A stretch of 64,000 bases of DNA from the NCBI RefSeq assembly GCF_001591165.1, contig NZ_BCUG01000037.1, forward strand, positions 1 to 64,000, read 5' to 3'. This document shows, one piece after another, positions 32,696 through 42,084 of the stretch (its first letter is position 1; each line of letters opens with the position of its first letter). The stretch comes from Thauera butanivorans NBRC 103042 (GTDB lineage: Bacteria; Pseudomonadota; Gammaproteobacteria; Burkholderiales; Rhodocyclaceae). The translations under genes were made by a program, and so were the position numbers. Under the pieces are notes generated by a model. That model worked only from the letters and a program-made list of their open reading frames with translations. It searched no databases and was not told the DNA's origin.

Positions 32696-33058
32696 TTATT
32701 CGACCGGCGCAAAGCCATAGTACGACCCGTACGCAGACGGAGCCGGTGCGTAGGCGGCGACCTTGATCGCATCGGCCAGGCTGATCTTGTCGGTGAAGCC
32801 GTCGATGCCACCCGCGTCCTCGTTCCACTTCGCCTTGATCTCCCGTTCCGAGAGGCCGTTGAGGCGGAGGTTCTCGTCGAGACGCTCCGAGCGATATTCG
32901 AAAGCCGTATCGTGGGCGATGAACAGCGTGTGCGGGCAGGCAGTGATCCGGGTCTCGTCCTCGGGGTCGGCGCCCATGACGCGAACACCGCAGAACGGGC
33001 AATGGACCGGCGTGTAATAGAAGGTCTTGAGTTCGGTTCGTTGTATGAGTCCGGGCAT
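32696..33058 (-). CDS. hypothetical protein with a CPFCG zinc-ribbon-like motif
   Basis: A 120-residue protein starting MPGLIQRTELKTFYYTPVHC. CPFCG near 20-24 and a further Cys in ITACPHTLF could bind zinc. The C-terminal third is Ala/Tyr-rich (VAAYAPAPSAYGSYYGFAPV). ATG 33058 is chosen for its GGAAGAT site; the longer frame crosses the csp terminator. Family not recognised. Confidence 0.6.
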   Translation of the reverse strand: MPGLIQRTELKTFYYTPVHCPFCGVRVMGADPEDETRITACPHTLFIAHDTAFEYRSERLDENLRLNGLSEREIKAKWNEDAGGIDGFTDKISLADAIKVAAYAPAPSAYGSYYGFAPVE

Positions 33059-33159
33059 TGGATCTTCCTTGTTCGATAGGGATTGTCGGGCGGCCTTGCA
33101 CCTGCGGATGGCGCAGGAGATGGCCGCAATGGGGGCCATCTTCCAGAAGCCTGAAAACA

Positions 33160-33187
33160 AAAGGCCCGACTCTTTTGTCGGGCCTTT
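33160..33187 (-). terminator. terminator after the cold-shock gene
   Basis: An 11-bp perfect stem, AAAGGCCCGAC / GTCGGGCCTTT, with a 6-base loop. On the minus strand it ends in TTTTGTTTTC, a U-rich tail, about 50 bases after the csp stop. Confidence 0.85.
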
Positions 33188-33239
33188 CGTCGATCTGTAG
33201 AGACGGCCTGCGCCACAAGCGCAGGGCCGCAACACAGTT

Positions 33240-33446
33240 TCAGTCAGCGGCGCGAATGTTCGACGCTTGCAGACCCTTGGGGCCGGTGGTCACGTCGAAG
33301 CTGACGCGCTGGCCTTCCGCGAGGGTCTTGAAACCCTGGCCCTGGATGGCGGAGAAGTGGGCGAAAAGGTCATCACCACCCGCTTCCGGCGTGATGAAGC
33401 CAAAACCCTTGGAATCGTTGAACCACTTGACGGTACCTGTTGCCAT
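33240..33446 (-). CDS. cold-shock family protein
   Basis: A 68-residue CspA-type OB-fold protein: [20 protein letters not shown] with RNP1 (KGFGFI) and, further on, DLFAHFSAI (RNP2-like). It binds RNA and ssDNA. AGGAGATTC lies ahead of the start, and a leader of about 100 bases with a run of C/G upstream is usual for csp genes. Confidence 0.95.
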   Translation of the reverse strand: MATGTVKWFNDSKGFGFITPEAGGDDLFAHFSAIQGQGFKTLAEGQRVSFDVTTGPKGLQASNIRAAD

Positions 33447-33792
33447 GTCCTGAATCTCCTGAAAATGAGGAAAACCCCCCTCTGACTGGGGCGAGTTTCA
33501 AGAAGGCGAGGTATGACTTGGGGGAATAAAACCGAGGAATCGGATGCTAGACCAACAAACACAGACTACACGACTTGAACATCGCTGCGGCGCAGTATGA
33601 ATGAAACATTCAACCAAAGATACTCATTTCTTTGCGCGCGGCGGCGCAGCGAGCCCGCGAGGCCTTCCCCGGCGCCGCACCTCTGCATGTCCGGCAAGCA
33701 AACGCCGGCTTTGCTTCAGCCGGGCGCAGGCGTGGTGTGCGAGCGATCATGGATTGCCGCCGCGAACACCCGCCGGCGCGCGGCACCGTACA
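33447..33792. other. intergenic region between csp and ygiQ
   Basis: A divergent control region. The left 150 bases form the csp leader, AT-rich in its outer half. The right part is GC-rich with an open frame (from 33601) continuous with ygiQ but with no family similarity. No hairpin, RNA gene or clear promoter boxes could be fixed. Confidence 0.5.
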
Positions 33793-36015
33793 ATGGCGGC
33801 CATGAAATCGAACATGTTTTCCGGAGCCGAATCAGCGGCTTCCAGCATTGCCGCGGACGCGCTCCCCGGCCATCGCGCTGCGTCTTTCCTGCCGATGTCG
33901 CGCAAGGAGATGGACGAGCTCGGCTGGGATGCGTGCGACGTCATCCTCGTCACCGGCGACGCCTACATCGACCATCCCAGCTTCGGCATGGCGCTGGTCG
34001 GCCGCCTGCTCGAAGCGCACGGCTTTCGTGTCGGCATCATCAGCCAGCCGGACTGGCAGTCGGCCGAGCCTTTCCGAGCGCTGGGCAAACCCAGGCTGTA
34101 TTTCGGCATCACCGCCGGCAACATGGATTCGCTGGTCAACCGCTACACCTCCGACCGCAAGATCCGCTCCGAGGATGCCTATACGCCCGATGCCGAGGCC
34201 GGCAGGCGCCCCGACCGCGCAGTCACGGTGTATGCGCAGCGCGCCCGCGAAGCCTTTCCGGATGCCAACATCGTCATCGGCAGCATCGAGGCCAGCTTGC
34301 GCCGCATCGCGCATTACGACTACTGGTCGGACAAGGTGCGGCGCTCGGTGCTGCCCGACTCCAAGGCCGACATGCTGCTGTTCGGCAACGCTGAGCGCGC
34401 GCTGGTGGCGCTGACCAAACGGTTGGCCGTTGGCGAGCCGATCGAGGCGATCCGCGATCTGCGCGGCACCGCCTTCATGGTCAAGCCGGGCTGGCTGCCG
34501 TCGGCGGCCTGGCACGAGACCGATTCGCTGGCGCTCGACCGGCCGGGCCGCATCGACGCCCATCCCGACCCCTACGCGATGGAGCCGGCTGCCGCTGCAC
34601 CCAAGCCCACCGCCGACGGCGCGCAGCCGGTGCGCATCGTGCCGGCGGCCGAACGTGTCGCCGCCCGCCGCGTCGACCGCGCCCATACCGTGATCCGCCT
34701 GCCGTCCTTCGAGCAGGTCAAGGACGACGCGGTGATGTACGCCCACGCTTCGCGGGTGTTCCATCTGGAATCGAATCCCGGCAATGCCCGCGCGATGGTG
34801 CAGCGCCACGGCGAAGGCCCGGGTGCGCGCGACGTCTGGATCAACCCGCCGCCGCAGCCGCTGAGCACGCCCGAGATGGATTTCGTCTATGGCCGGCCCT
34901 ATGCCCGCGCCCCGCACCCGGCCTACGGCGGTGCGCGCATCCCGGCCTGGGACATGATCAAGTTCTCGATCAACATCATGCGCGGCTGTTTCGGCGGCTG
35001 TACCTTCTGCTCGATCACCGAGCACGAGGGCCGCATCATCCAGAGCCGCTCGCACGAGTCGATCCTGCGCGAGATCGAGGACATCCGCGACAAGTCGCCC
35101 GACTTCAAGGGCCACATCACCGATCTCGGCGGCCCCACCGCCAACATGTACCGCATGGCCTGCAAGAGCAAGGCGATCGAGGAAAACTGCCGCCGGCTGT
35201 CCTGCGTGTATCCGGGCATCTGCGAGAATCTGAACACCGATCACTCCTCGCTGGTCGAACTCTACCGCAAGGCGAGGGCGCTGCCCGGCGTCAAGCGCAT
35301 CACGATCGGCTCCGGGCTGCGCTACGACCTCGCCGTGCGCTCGCCCGAATACGTCAAGGAACTGGTCACGCACCACGTCAGCGGCCTGCTCAAGATCGCC
35401 CCCGAGCACACCGAGGAGAACACGCTCTCCAAGATGATGAAGCCGGGCATCGGCGCCTACGAGGAGTTCCGCCGCATGTTCGAGAAGTTCTCGGCGCAGG
35501 CGGGCAAGAAGCAGCATCTGGTGCCATACTTCATCGCCGCCCACCCCGGCACCACCGACGAGGACATGCTGAACCTGGCGCTGTGGCTGAAGAAGCACGA
35601 TTTCCGCCTCGACCAGGTACAGACCTTCCTGCCCACGCCGATGGCGCTGGCGACGACGATGTACCACTCGCGCAAGAACCCCTTGAAGAAAGTGTCGGCC
35701 GACTCGGAAGCGGTCGAGACCGCGCGCGCGGGCAAGATCCGCAAGCTGCACAAGGCCTTCCTGCGCTGGCACGACCCCGAGAACTGGCCGATCCTGCGCG
35801 AGGGCCTGATGCGGATGGGGCGCGCCGACCTGATCGGCAACGGGCCGAACTGCCTGGTACCGCGCCAGCAGCCGGTACAGCCGGTGGCGAAAGGTGGGCG
35901 GCCGCCGGCCGCATCCTCGCGGCGCCCGCCGGGCGATGGCCGGGCGCCCTGCGCACCATTCGGGCGCAAGAACGGCAAACCGGCGGCGAAGCGCGCGCCG
36001 CGGTCGGGCCGCTGA
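33793..36015 (+). CDS. YgiQ family radical SAM protein
   Basis: A 740-residue protein. The N-terminal YgiQ domain ([39 protein letters not shown]) is followed by a radical SAM core with [10 protein letters not shown] (Cys about 399, 403, 406) that binds the 4Fe-4S cluster and S-adenosylmethionine. A basic Ala/Pro/Arg-rich tail ends the protein. Substrate unknown. ATG 33793 or 33802 are both plausible; the frame is open back to 33601. Confidence 0.92.
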   Translation: MAAMKSNMFSGAESAASSIAADALPGHRAASFLPMSRKEMDELGWDACDVILVTGDAYIDHPSFGMALVGRLLEAHGFRVGIISQPDWQSAEPFRALGKPRLYFGITAGNMDSLVNRYTSDRKIRSEDAYTPDAEAGRRPDRAVTVYAQRAREAFPDANIVIGSIEASLRRIAHYDYWSDKVRRSVLPDSKADMLLFGNAERALVALTKRLAVGEPIEAIRDLRGTAFMVKPGWLPSAAWHETDSLALDRPGRIDAHPDPYAMEPAAAAPKPTADGAQPVRIVPAAERVAARRVDRAHTVIRLPSFEQVKDDAVMYAHASRVFHLESNPGNARAMVQRHGEGPGARDVWINPPPQPLSTPEMDFVYGRPYARAPHPAYGGARIPAWDMIKFSINIMRGCFGGCTFCSITEHEGRIIQSRSHESILREIEDIRDKSPDFKGHITDLGGPTANMYRMACKSKAIEENCRRLSCVYPGICENLNTDHSSLVELYRKARALPGVKRITIGSGLRYDLAVRSPEYVKELVTHHVSGLLKIAPEHTEENTLSKMMKPGIGAYEEFRRMFEKFSAQAGKKQHLVPYFIAAHPGTTDEDMLNLALWLKKHDFRLDQVQTFLPTPMALATTMYHSRKNPLKKVSADSEAVETARAGKIRKLHKAFLRWHDPENWPILREGLMRMGRADLIGNGPNCLVPRQQPVQPVAKGGRPPAASSRRPPGDGRAPCAPFGRKNGKPAAKRAPRSGR

Positions 36016-36020
36016 TCCGG

Positions 36021-36995
36021 CTACGGACGGCGGCGCATCAGCAGTACGCCGGCAAGCGCAGCCAGCAGCAGCGTGCCCGTCGGCGGTTCGGGTACGGCGA
36101 TGGCGGCGAGGAAACGGTCCGCGAGCAGGCGATGGCCGGCAGTGGTGGGGTGGACGCCGTCGAAGAACAAGGCGCCTTCGCAGCCGGCGGGCGAGGTCAC
36201 GCAGGGCGTGACGACGTCGGTGAAGCCGAAGCGGGCGGCGTCGGAGATCACTTCGTCGAGGAAAGCGGCGGTATCGAAGAACATCAGGCGCAGTCCGCCG
36301 GGGATGCCCGGGACGAAGCCGCTGCGGGCGAGATCGAGCGCGTCGGCGAGGGCATCGTTGAAGCCGCGCGAGAGAGCATCGAGCGCAGCCTGCTGCTGCG
36401 GCTCCAGGCTGAGTCCGAACGGGGTCCGTGACAGATTGGGCATGTTCGGCACGAGGATGTCCGTCGCTCCGGCGCTGGCCAGCAGCCCGACCGAGGTGAT
36501 CAGATTCGAGACGGCGGTGCCGGCCGCGGCAAGAAGGTCGGTGCCCTGGCTGAGGGCGAGGAAGAAGTCGTTGGGCGCGGCCCACAGCATGAACAGCGAG
36601 CTTGCCGGATCGAAGGCCGGTGCGCTGCCGACGAAACCTGCGACCTGGGCCAGGGCGCCGCTTTGCCCGAGTGCCGGTGGCAGCGCTGCGGGGGACGAAA
36701 TCTCGTAGTTGTAGTTCTGCGTTCCGCTGGTCGCGCCGCCGACGGCGAAGTTGGTGCCGCCTGCTGTCGACGGCCGCAGGTCGATGCCGAGGCGGCCGGC
36801 GAGGTATTCGGCGGCGGTGGGGCCGTCGGAGAACTGCTCCGCATAGGGCGGAGAGACAGGCCAGATGCCGCCGCTGAGAGCGTAGGCGTTGCCGTTGTCG
36901 GACAGGCTGTCGCCGAACACGTACATCGAGGTGTAGGCGGCGTGGCTCAGAGGTGCGAACAGCAGCGTTGCGGCGAGCAGCAGGATGCGGATCAT
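36021..36995 (-). CDS. GDSL-type esterase with PEP-CTERM anchor
   Basis: A 324-residue secreted SGNH hydrolase. Signal peptide MIRILLLAATLLFAPLSHAA; block I with the nucleophile Ser is YVFGDSLSDNGNAY; block III NDFF; block V FFDGVHPTTAGH gives Asp and His. The C-terminus VPEPPTGTLLLAALAGVLLM then RRRP is a PEP-CTERM sorting signal, cut by an exosortase. That implies the genome has an exosortase/EPS system outside the window. Confidence 0.93.
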   Translation of the reverse strand: MIRILLLAATLLFAPLSHAAYTSMYVFGDSLSDNGNAYALSGGIWPVSPPYAEQFSDGPTAAEYLAGRLGIDLRPSTAGGTNFAVGGATSGTQNYNYEISSPAALPPALGQSGALAQVAGFVGSAPAFDPASSLFMLWAAPNDFFLALSQGTDLLAAAGTAVSNLITSVGLLASAGATDILVPNMPNLSRTPFGLSLEPQQQAALDALSRGFNDALADALDLARSGFVPGIPGGLRLMFFDTAAFLDEVISDAARFGFTDVVTPCVTSPAGCEGALFFDGVHPTTAGHRLLADRFLAAIAVPEPPTGTLLLAALAGVLLMRRRP

Positions 36996-37259
36996 GGTCG
37001 TTTTCCTCGGCGTGGTGATCGGGATTCGATGGTCGGCGCCGCGCCTCGGCCGGATCTGCGGCAGGGGCGCGGGCAGGACAGGTTCAGCGTAGAAGCATGC
37101 GCTGCGTTACGCCATCGTGATTTTCCCGCGCCCGTGTCGGAACGGCGGCGAGGCATTTGCCCGGCCTGCTTACAGTCGGACATCGATCGGGCTGGTCACG
37201 ATCGCCTCTGCGCGGGCACAATGCCGGGCTTGCTGGACAGACCTGCCGAACCTTTTCCG

Positions 37260-38516
37260 ATGCTCTACGAATTTCTCGTCGGCCTGCGCTACACGCGCTC
37301 GCGCAAGCGGGCACAGGGGCGCAACCGCTTCATTTCCTTCATTTCGCTGGTGTCGATGTTCGGCATCGCGCTTGGCGTCGCGGCGCTGATCGTGGTGTTG
37401 TCGGTGATGAACGGCTTTCAGGAAGAATTGCGCTCGCGCATCCTCGGCGTGGCTTCGCACGTCCAGGTGCAGAGCTTCGACGGCGGCCTGCGCGACTGGC
37501 AGCGGGTGGCCGACGAGGCCATGCGCCATCCCGCGGTGAAGGCTGCCGCGCCCTACGTGCAGGAGCAGGGCATGCTGTCCTTCGACGAAGGCGTGCGCGG
37601 CACCGTCGTGCGCGGCGTCGTCCCGAGCGAGGAGGACAAGGTCGCGGATTTCGGCCAGTACATGAAGGCGGGCAGCTTCGATGCGCTGCAGCCCGGCCGC
37701 TTCGGCATCGTGCTCGGCCGCGACCTGGCCCAGGCGCTGCGCGTGCAGCTCGGCGACAAGATCACCCTGATCGCGCCGCAAGGCCTGGTGACGCCTGCGG
37801 CGGTGCTGCCGCGGGTGAAGCAGTTCGAACTGGTCGGTGTGTTCGAGGCCGGCATGTACGAATACGACTCCGGCCTGGCGCTGGTGCATGTGGCCGACGC
37901 CCAGGCGCTGTACCGGCTGGGCGATGCGGTGAGCGGCGTGCGGCTGAAGCTGGACGATCTGTTCGCCGCGCCGCGCGTTGCCCGCGAGCTGGCGATGCAG
38001 ATTTCCGTGCCCGGCCTGATGATCCACGACTGGACGCGCAGCCACGCGAACTTCTTCCGCGCCGTGGCGCTGGAGAAGACGATGATGACGCTGATCCTGT
38101 TCCTGATCGTCGCGGTGGCGGCCTTCAACATCGTGTCGACGCTGGTGATGGCGGTCCAGGAAAAATATGCCGACATCGCCATCCTGCGCACGCTGGGCGC
38201 CAGCCCGGCCTCGATCATGGGCATCTTCGTGCTGCAGGGTTCGATCATCGGCCTGGTCGGGCTGCTGGCCGGCGTGGCAGGCGGGCTGGCGATCGCCGGC
38301 AACCTCGACGTCGTCATTCCGGCGCTGGAGACGCTGACCGGCGCGACGCTGTGGAACAAGGAAATCTACTACATCAAGGAACTGCCCTCGAAAGTGCTGC
38401 CGGCGGACGTGATCAGCATCGTCTCGGTATCCTTCGTGCTGACCCTGCTGGCAGCGCTGTATCCGAGCTGGCGGGCGTCGCGGGTGAATCCGGCGGAGGC
38501 GCTGCGCTATGAGTGA
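37260..38516 (+). CDS. lolC: lipoprotein-releasing ABC transporter permease LolC/E
   Basis: A 418-residue inner-membrane permease of the Lol system, which extracts lipoproteins for transfer to LolA. It has an N-terminal helix ([20 protein letters not shown]), the large periplasmic domain, and a C-terminal FtsX-type three-helix block ending [18 protein letters not shown]. One LolC/E-like gene with lolD fits a homodimeric or LolF-type exporter; no second permease gene is seen nearby. It overlaps lolD by eight bases. Confidence 0.93.
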   Translation: MLYEFLVGLRYTRSRKRAQGRNRFISFISLVSMFGIALGVAALIVVLSVMNGFQEELRSRILGVASHVQVQSFDGGLRDWQRVADEAMRHPAVKAAAPYVQEQGMLSFDEGVRGTVVRGVVPSEEDKVADFGQYMKAGSFDALQPGRFGIVLGRDLAQALRVQLGDKITLIAPQGLVTPAAVLPRVKQFELVGVFEAGMYEYDSGLALVHVADAQALYRLGDAVSGVRLKLDDLFAAPRVARELAMQISVPGLMIHDWTRSHANFFRAVALEKTMMTLILFLIVAVAAFNIVSTLVMAVQEKYADIAILRTLGASPASIMGIFVLQGSIIGLVGLLAGVAGGLAIAGNLDVVIPALETLTGATLWNKEIYYIKELPSKVLPADVISIVSVSFVLTLLAALYPSWRASRVNPAEALRYE

Positions 38517-39204
38517 CACGGTGATCAAGCCGGGCGAGCCGGTACTGGCCTGCGACGGCCTGGCCAAGCAATTCCGCGAGGGCGCGGATGCGGTGGCGGT
38601 GCTCGACGGCGTGAGCCTGTCGATCGGGCGCGGTGAGCGGGTGGCGATCGTCGGCGCTTCCGGTTCGGGCAAGAGCACGCTGCTGCATCTGCTGGGCGGG
38701 CTGGACGTGCCGAGTGCCGGCTCGGTGCGGCTGATGGGACGTGACTTCTCCACCCTGTCCGAGCGCGAGCGCGGCCGGCTGCGCAATGTGGCGCTGGGCT
38801 TCGTCTATCAGTTCCATCACCTGCTGCCGGAATTCTCCGCGCTGGAGAACGTCGCCATGCCGCTCTACATCCGCCGCGTCGGCAAGGCCGAGGCGGACGC
38901 ACAGGCGGCGGCCATGCTGCGCGAAGTCGGCCTCGGGCACCGGCTCGACCATGCACCGGGCGAACTCTCCGGCGGAGAGCGCCAGCGTGCCGCGATCGCG
39001 CGCGCGCTGGTGTCGCAGCCCGCCTGCGTGCTGGCCGACGAGCCTACCGGAAACCTCGACCGGCGCACCGCCGAAGCGGTGTTCGAGCTGATGCTGTCGC
39101 TCAACGAGCGCCTGGCGACCAGCTTCGTCATCGTGACCCATGACGAAACCCTGGCCGCCCGTGCGCAGCGCAGCCTGCGGCTCGACGACGGCCGGCTGAA
39201 CTGA
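38509..39204 (+). CDS. lolD: lipoprotein-releasing ABC transporter ATPase LolD
   Basis: A 231-residue ATPase. Walker [11 protein letters not shown]-loop [16 protein letters not shown], signature [15 protein letters not shown], Walker [12 protein letters not shown] and the switch His in VTHDE. The LLPEF-ALENV phrase is typical of LolD. It powers the adjacent permease. Confidence 0.96.
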   Translation: MSDTVIKPGEPVLACDGLAKQFREGADAVAVLDGVSLSIGRGERVAIVGASGSGKSTLLHLLGGLDVPSAGSVRLMGRDFSTLSERERGRLRNVALGFVYQFHHLLPEFSALENVAMPLYIRRVGKAEADAQAAAMLREVGLGHRLDHAPGELSGGERQRAAIARALVSQPACVLADEPTGNLDRRTAEAVFELMLSLNERLATSFVIVTHDETLAARAQRSLRLDDGRLN

Positions 39205-39339
39205 GACTTGCGTCACACTGATGGGCCCATTGGCAGGGGAGAGCGCAGCGGATTGATCAGGGTCATAAAGTTGCCCAGATTGGGGACGATAGTATGGGGA
39301 CTCACTCAATGGAGCCTGCGCCAGCGCGGGTCGAACAAA

Positions 39340-41364
39340 ATGAAAGCCCTCTTCGTCCCGGCCATCCGTCTGCTCGACCGCATGAGCTACCCCTTCAAGT
39401 TCATGCTGATCATGTTCGTCTGTTTCGTTGCCGCGCTGGCCTTGCTGGCCCAGGTCTATGTCAGCCTACGCCAGAACATGGACGTGGCCGAACGCGAGAT
39501 CGCCGGCCTCACCCTGTTCGACGCCGGCTTCGACGTGGTCCTGCTGACCCAGCAGCATCGGGGGCTGAGCGCGGGCGTGCTGGGCGGCAGCGCCGAAATG
39601 GTGCCGCGGCGGGAGGCGAAGGCAAGCGAACTGCAGGCCGCGCTGAGCAAGCTCGATGCCGCGATCGGGGCCGATCCGCTGTGGCGGCCGCTGCAGGCAC
39701 CCTGGGCGCCGATCCGCAGCGAACTGGACCGCCTGGCACGGTCGGCGACCCAACTCGGCGGGCCGGAAAGTTTCCGTGCCCACACCGAGGCGATCGCCCG
39801 GCTGCTGCACTGGCTCGGCGACGTTGGTGATGCGTCCGGCCTGGCGCTCGACCCCGATGCCGCGAGTGCGAACCTGATCACGCCGCTGCTGACTTCGCTG
39901 CCCGAACTGAGCGAGCGTCTGGGCCAGCTTCGTGCCCGCGGTACCAACATCGTCGCCCGCCACGAACTGCTGCGCAGCGACGAACTTGGCGTGATCGCGC
40001 TGCTGGCGGAGATCGGCCGCGCCGAGGCCGATCTGCTCGACCGCCTGGGCCGCGCCGGCAGGGCGAATGCCACGCTTGCGAGCGGGCTCGAGCGCATGCG
40101 CGGCGAGATCTCTGCCGCAGTGAGCGGCGTGCGCACGGCGGTGATGCGCGACATCGTCGATCAGCAATTCACGATTTCCGCCCCCGCCTATTTCGCTCTC
40201 GTCACCGATGCGATCGACGTCGCAGTGCGCAACTTCAACGAAGTACTGCGTCCCCAGGCCGGCAAGCTGCTGCACGAACGGCTCGACCGTCTGTCGGGGC
40301 AGCTGCAGCTGCAGATCGTGCTGTCGGTGGTGGCGATGCTGGTTGCGGGTTATCTCTTCATCGGCGTCTATCTCGCCATCCTGCGCTCGGTGCGCGAACT
40401 GTCGACCGGCGCCCAGCGCTTCGCCGCCGGCGATTACCGCGATCGCGTCGAGTTTTCGGCGCGCGACGAGCTGGCCGAAGTCGCCCAGCAGTTCAACAAG
40501 ATGGCGGACGAAGTCGCCGTGCTGATCCGCGAGATCCAGCAGGGCGCTTCCCAGCTCGGTTCCTCGGCCAGCGAACTCTCCGGATCGGCCCGGCGCGTCT
40601 CCGACGGCTCGGAAACCCAGAGCGAATCGGCCTCCGGCGTGGCCGTGGCGGTCGAGGAAATGACCGTCAGCGTGCAGGAGATCTCCCGCCACGCGGCGAC
40701 TGCGCAGGAAATGGCCGAGACCTCGGGACGCCTGTCCGAAGAGGGCGGTGCGGTGATGCGCCGCTCGGTCGAGGAAATGGAGCGCATCGCCGATGCGGTC
40801 GACCGTTCGGGCGAAGCGATCGGCGAACTGGGCGAGAAGTCCCGTCAGATCACCACGATCGTCGATTCGATCCGCGACATCGCCGACCAGACCAACCTGC
40901 TGGCGCTCAACGCGGCGATCGAAGCGGCGCGGGCCGGCGAAACCGGGCGCGGCTTCGCCGTGGTGGCCGACGAGGTGCGCAAGCTCGCCGAACGCACGTC
41001 GCTCGCGACGCAGGAAATCGCCAGTATGGTGCAGGCCATCCAGCAGGGCACCGAGCGCGCGGTCGAGACCATGCAGCAGGGCGTGCAGCGCGTGCGCGAC
41101 GGCGTGGCGCTGAGCAACCAGGCGGGCGAATCGATCGCGCAGATCCACGGCGGTGCGCAGCAGGTGCTGGAGGCGGTGCGCGAGATCACGGTGGCGCTCA
41201 ACGAACAGAGCCTGGCGAGCAACGAGATCGCGCAGAACGTCGAGCGCATCGCGGCGATGGCGGGCGACAACAGCGTTGCTGCGCACCAGACCACGTCCAC
41301 CGCCGAGGTGCTGGAGAACCTGGCCGCGACCCTGCGCCAGCAGGTGGGGCGCTTCCAGGTCTGA
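39340..41364 (+). CDS. methyl-accepting chemotaxis protein
   Basis: A 674-residue chemoreceptor. Membrane helices at about 20-40 and 326-348 bracket a 285-residue periplasmic helical sensor that starts with [16 protein letters not shown], a motif seen in nitrate-sensor-like and other four-helix domains. HAMP (about 350-400) and the signalling domain follow, with the hairpin tip [20 protein letters not shown] near 520-540. There is no C-terminal CheR pentapeptide. The ligand is unknown. Confidence 0.93.
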   Translation: MKALFVPAIRLLDRMSYPFKFMLIMFVCFVAALALLAQVYVSLRQNMDVAEREIAGLTLFDAGFDVVLLTQQHRGLSAGVLGGSAEMVPRREAKASELQAALSKLDAAIGADPLWRPLQAPWAPIRSELDRLARSATQLGGPESFRAHTEAIARLLHWLGDVGDASGLALDPDAASANLITPLLTSLPELSERLGQLRARGTNIVARHELLRSDELGVIALLAEIGRAEADLLDRLGRAGRANATLASGLERMRGEISAAVSGVRTAVMRDIVDQQFTISAPAYFALVTDAIDVAVRNFNEVLRPQAGKLLHERLDRLSGQLQLQIVLSVVAMLVAGYLFIGVYLAILRSVRELSTGAQRFAAGDYRDRVEFSARDELAEVAQQFNKMADEVAVLIREIQQGASQLGSSASELSGSARRVSDGSETQSESASGVAVAVEEMTVSVQEISRHAATAQEMAETSGRLSEEGGAVMRRSVEEMERIADAVDRSGEAIGELGEKSRQITTIVDSIRDIADQTNLLALNAAIEAARAGETGRGFAVVADEVRKLAERTSLATQEIASMVQAIQQGTERAVETMQQGVQRVRDGVALSNQAGESIAQIHGGAQQVLEAVREITVALNEQSLASNEIAQNVERIAAMAGDNSVAAHQTTSTAEVLENLAATLRQQVGRFQV

Positions 41365-41373
41365 ATACAGGCC

Positions 41374-41408
41374 GAAGGACACGGCAGGCGGCTCCCGCCG
41401 TGTCCTTC
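41374..41408. terminator. bidirectional hairpin between convergent genes
   Basis: The perfect 12-bp arms GAAGGACACGGC / GCCGTGTCCTTC surround an 11-base loop. It sits between the chemoreceptor stop and the DUF2062 stop and overlaps the latter. No T run follows, so it may be only a weak terminator. Confidence 0.55.
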
Positions 41409-41952
41409 AGCGCTTGCGGCTCCTATCCTTGCGCCTGCGCCACTGGCGGATCAGCCAGATCCGCCAGCCCCAGCGGACCGCCAGATAGCCGCTGATCGAC
41501 AGCGTGGCGGCGAGCAGCACCAGGCCGAGCGCCAGCGGCTTGCCGAGTCCCGCCATCCAGTCGATCAGGGCGGGAATCCAGGCCGAGAAGCGCATGCCCT
41601 CGAGCTCGGGCGGGGCAACGAAGTCCGTGCCGTTCAGGCCCATCACCAGGCTGCCGAAACCGTAGGCGAGCACGTACAGCGGCACGATCGTCAGGGGATT
41701 GGTGTAGAGCGTGGTCAGCAGCGCCAGCGGCAGATTGACCCGGAAGGCCACGCACATGATGGCGGCGCCGAGCATCTGCAGCGGGCCGGGAATCAAACCG
41801 CAGAAAAGGCCCACTGCCACGGCGCCGGCCGCGGAGTGGCGGTTGAGGTGCCACAGCCGCGGATGCAGCAGCGTGGACGAGAACGGCCTCAGCCAGCGGT
41901 TCTGGCGAATGCTTTCGTGGTCCGGCAGGAAGTTCTTGAGTCGTTTGCGCAT
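41407..41952 (-). CDS. DUF2062 membrane protein
   Basis: A 181-residue protein starting MRKRLKNFLPDHESIRQNRW. The family core is RLWHLNRHSAAGAVAVGLFC, GLIPGPLQMLGAAIMCVAFR and TTLYTNPLTIVPLYVLAYGF, with three or four helices and a basic C-terminus (RRRKDRSRKR). Function unknown; often beside comEC, as here, on the opposite strand. Confidence 0.9.
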   Translation of the reverse strand: MRKRLKNFLPDHESIRQNRWLRPFSSTLLHPRLWHLNRHSAAGAVAVGLFCGLIPGPLQMLGAAIMCVAFRVNLPLALLTTLYTNPLTIVPLYVLAYGFGSLVMGLNGTDFVAPPELEGMRFSAWIPALIDWMAGLGKPLALGLVLLAATLSISGYLAVRWGWRIWLIRQWRRRKDRSRKR

Positions 41953-42084
41953 GGTGTTCGAGGCGCGAAAGTGTAGCAGCGGAGCGCGGATGCCGCGCGG
42001 CACGCCGGGTGCGATTCGGTAAGCAGATACGAAGAGTTGGCTGTGATTGCCATCGTCATGATGGCGATGGCAATATCCGAAGCC

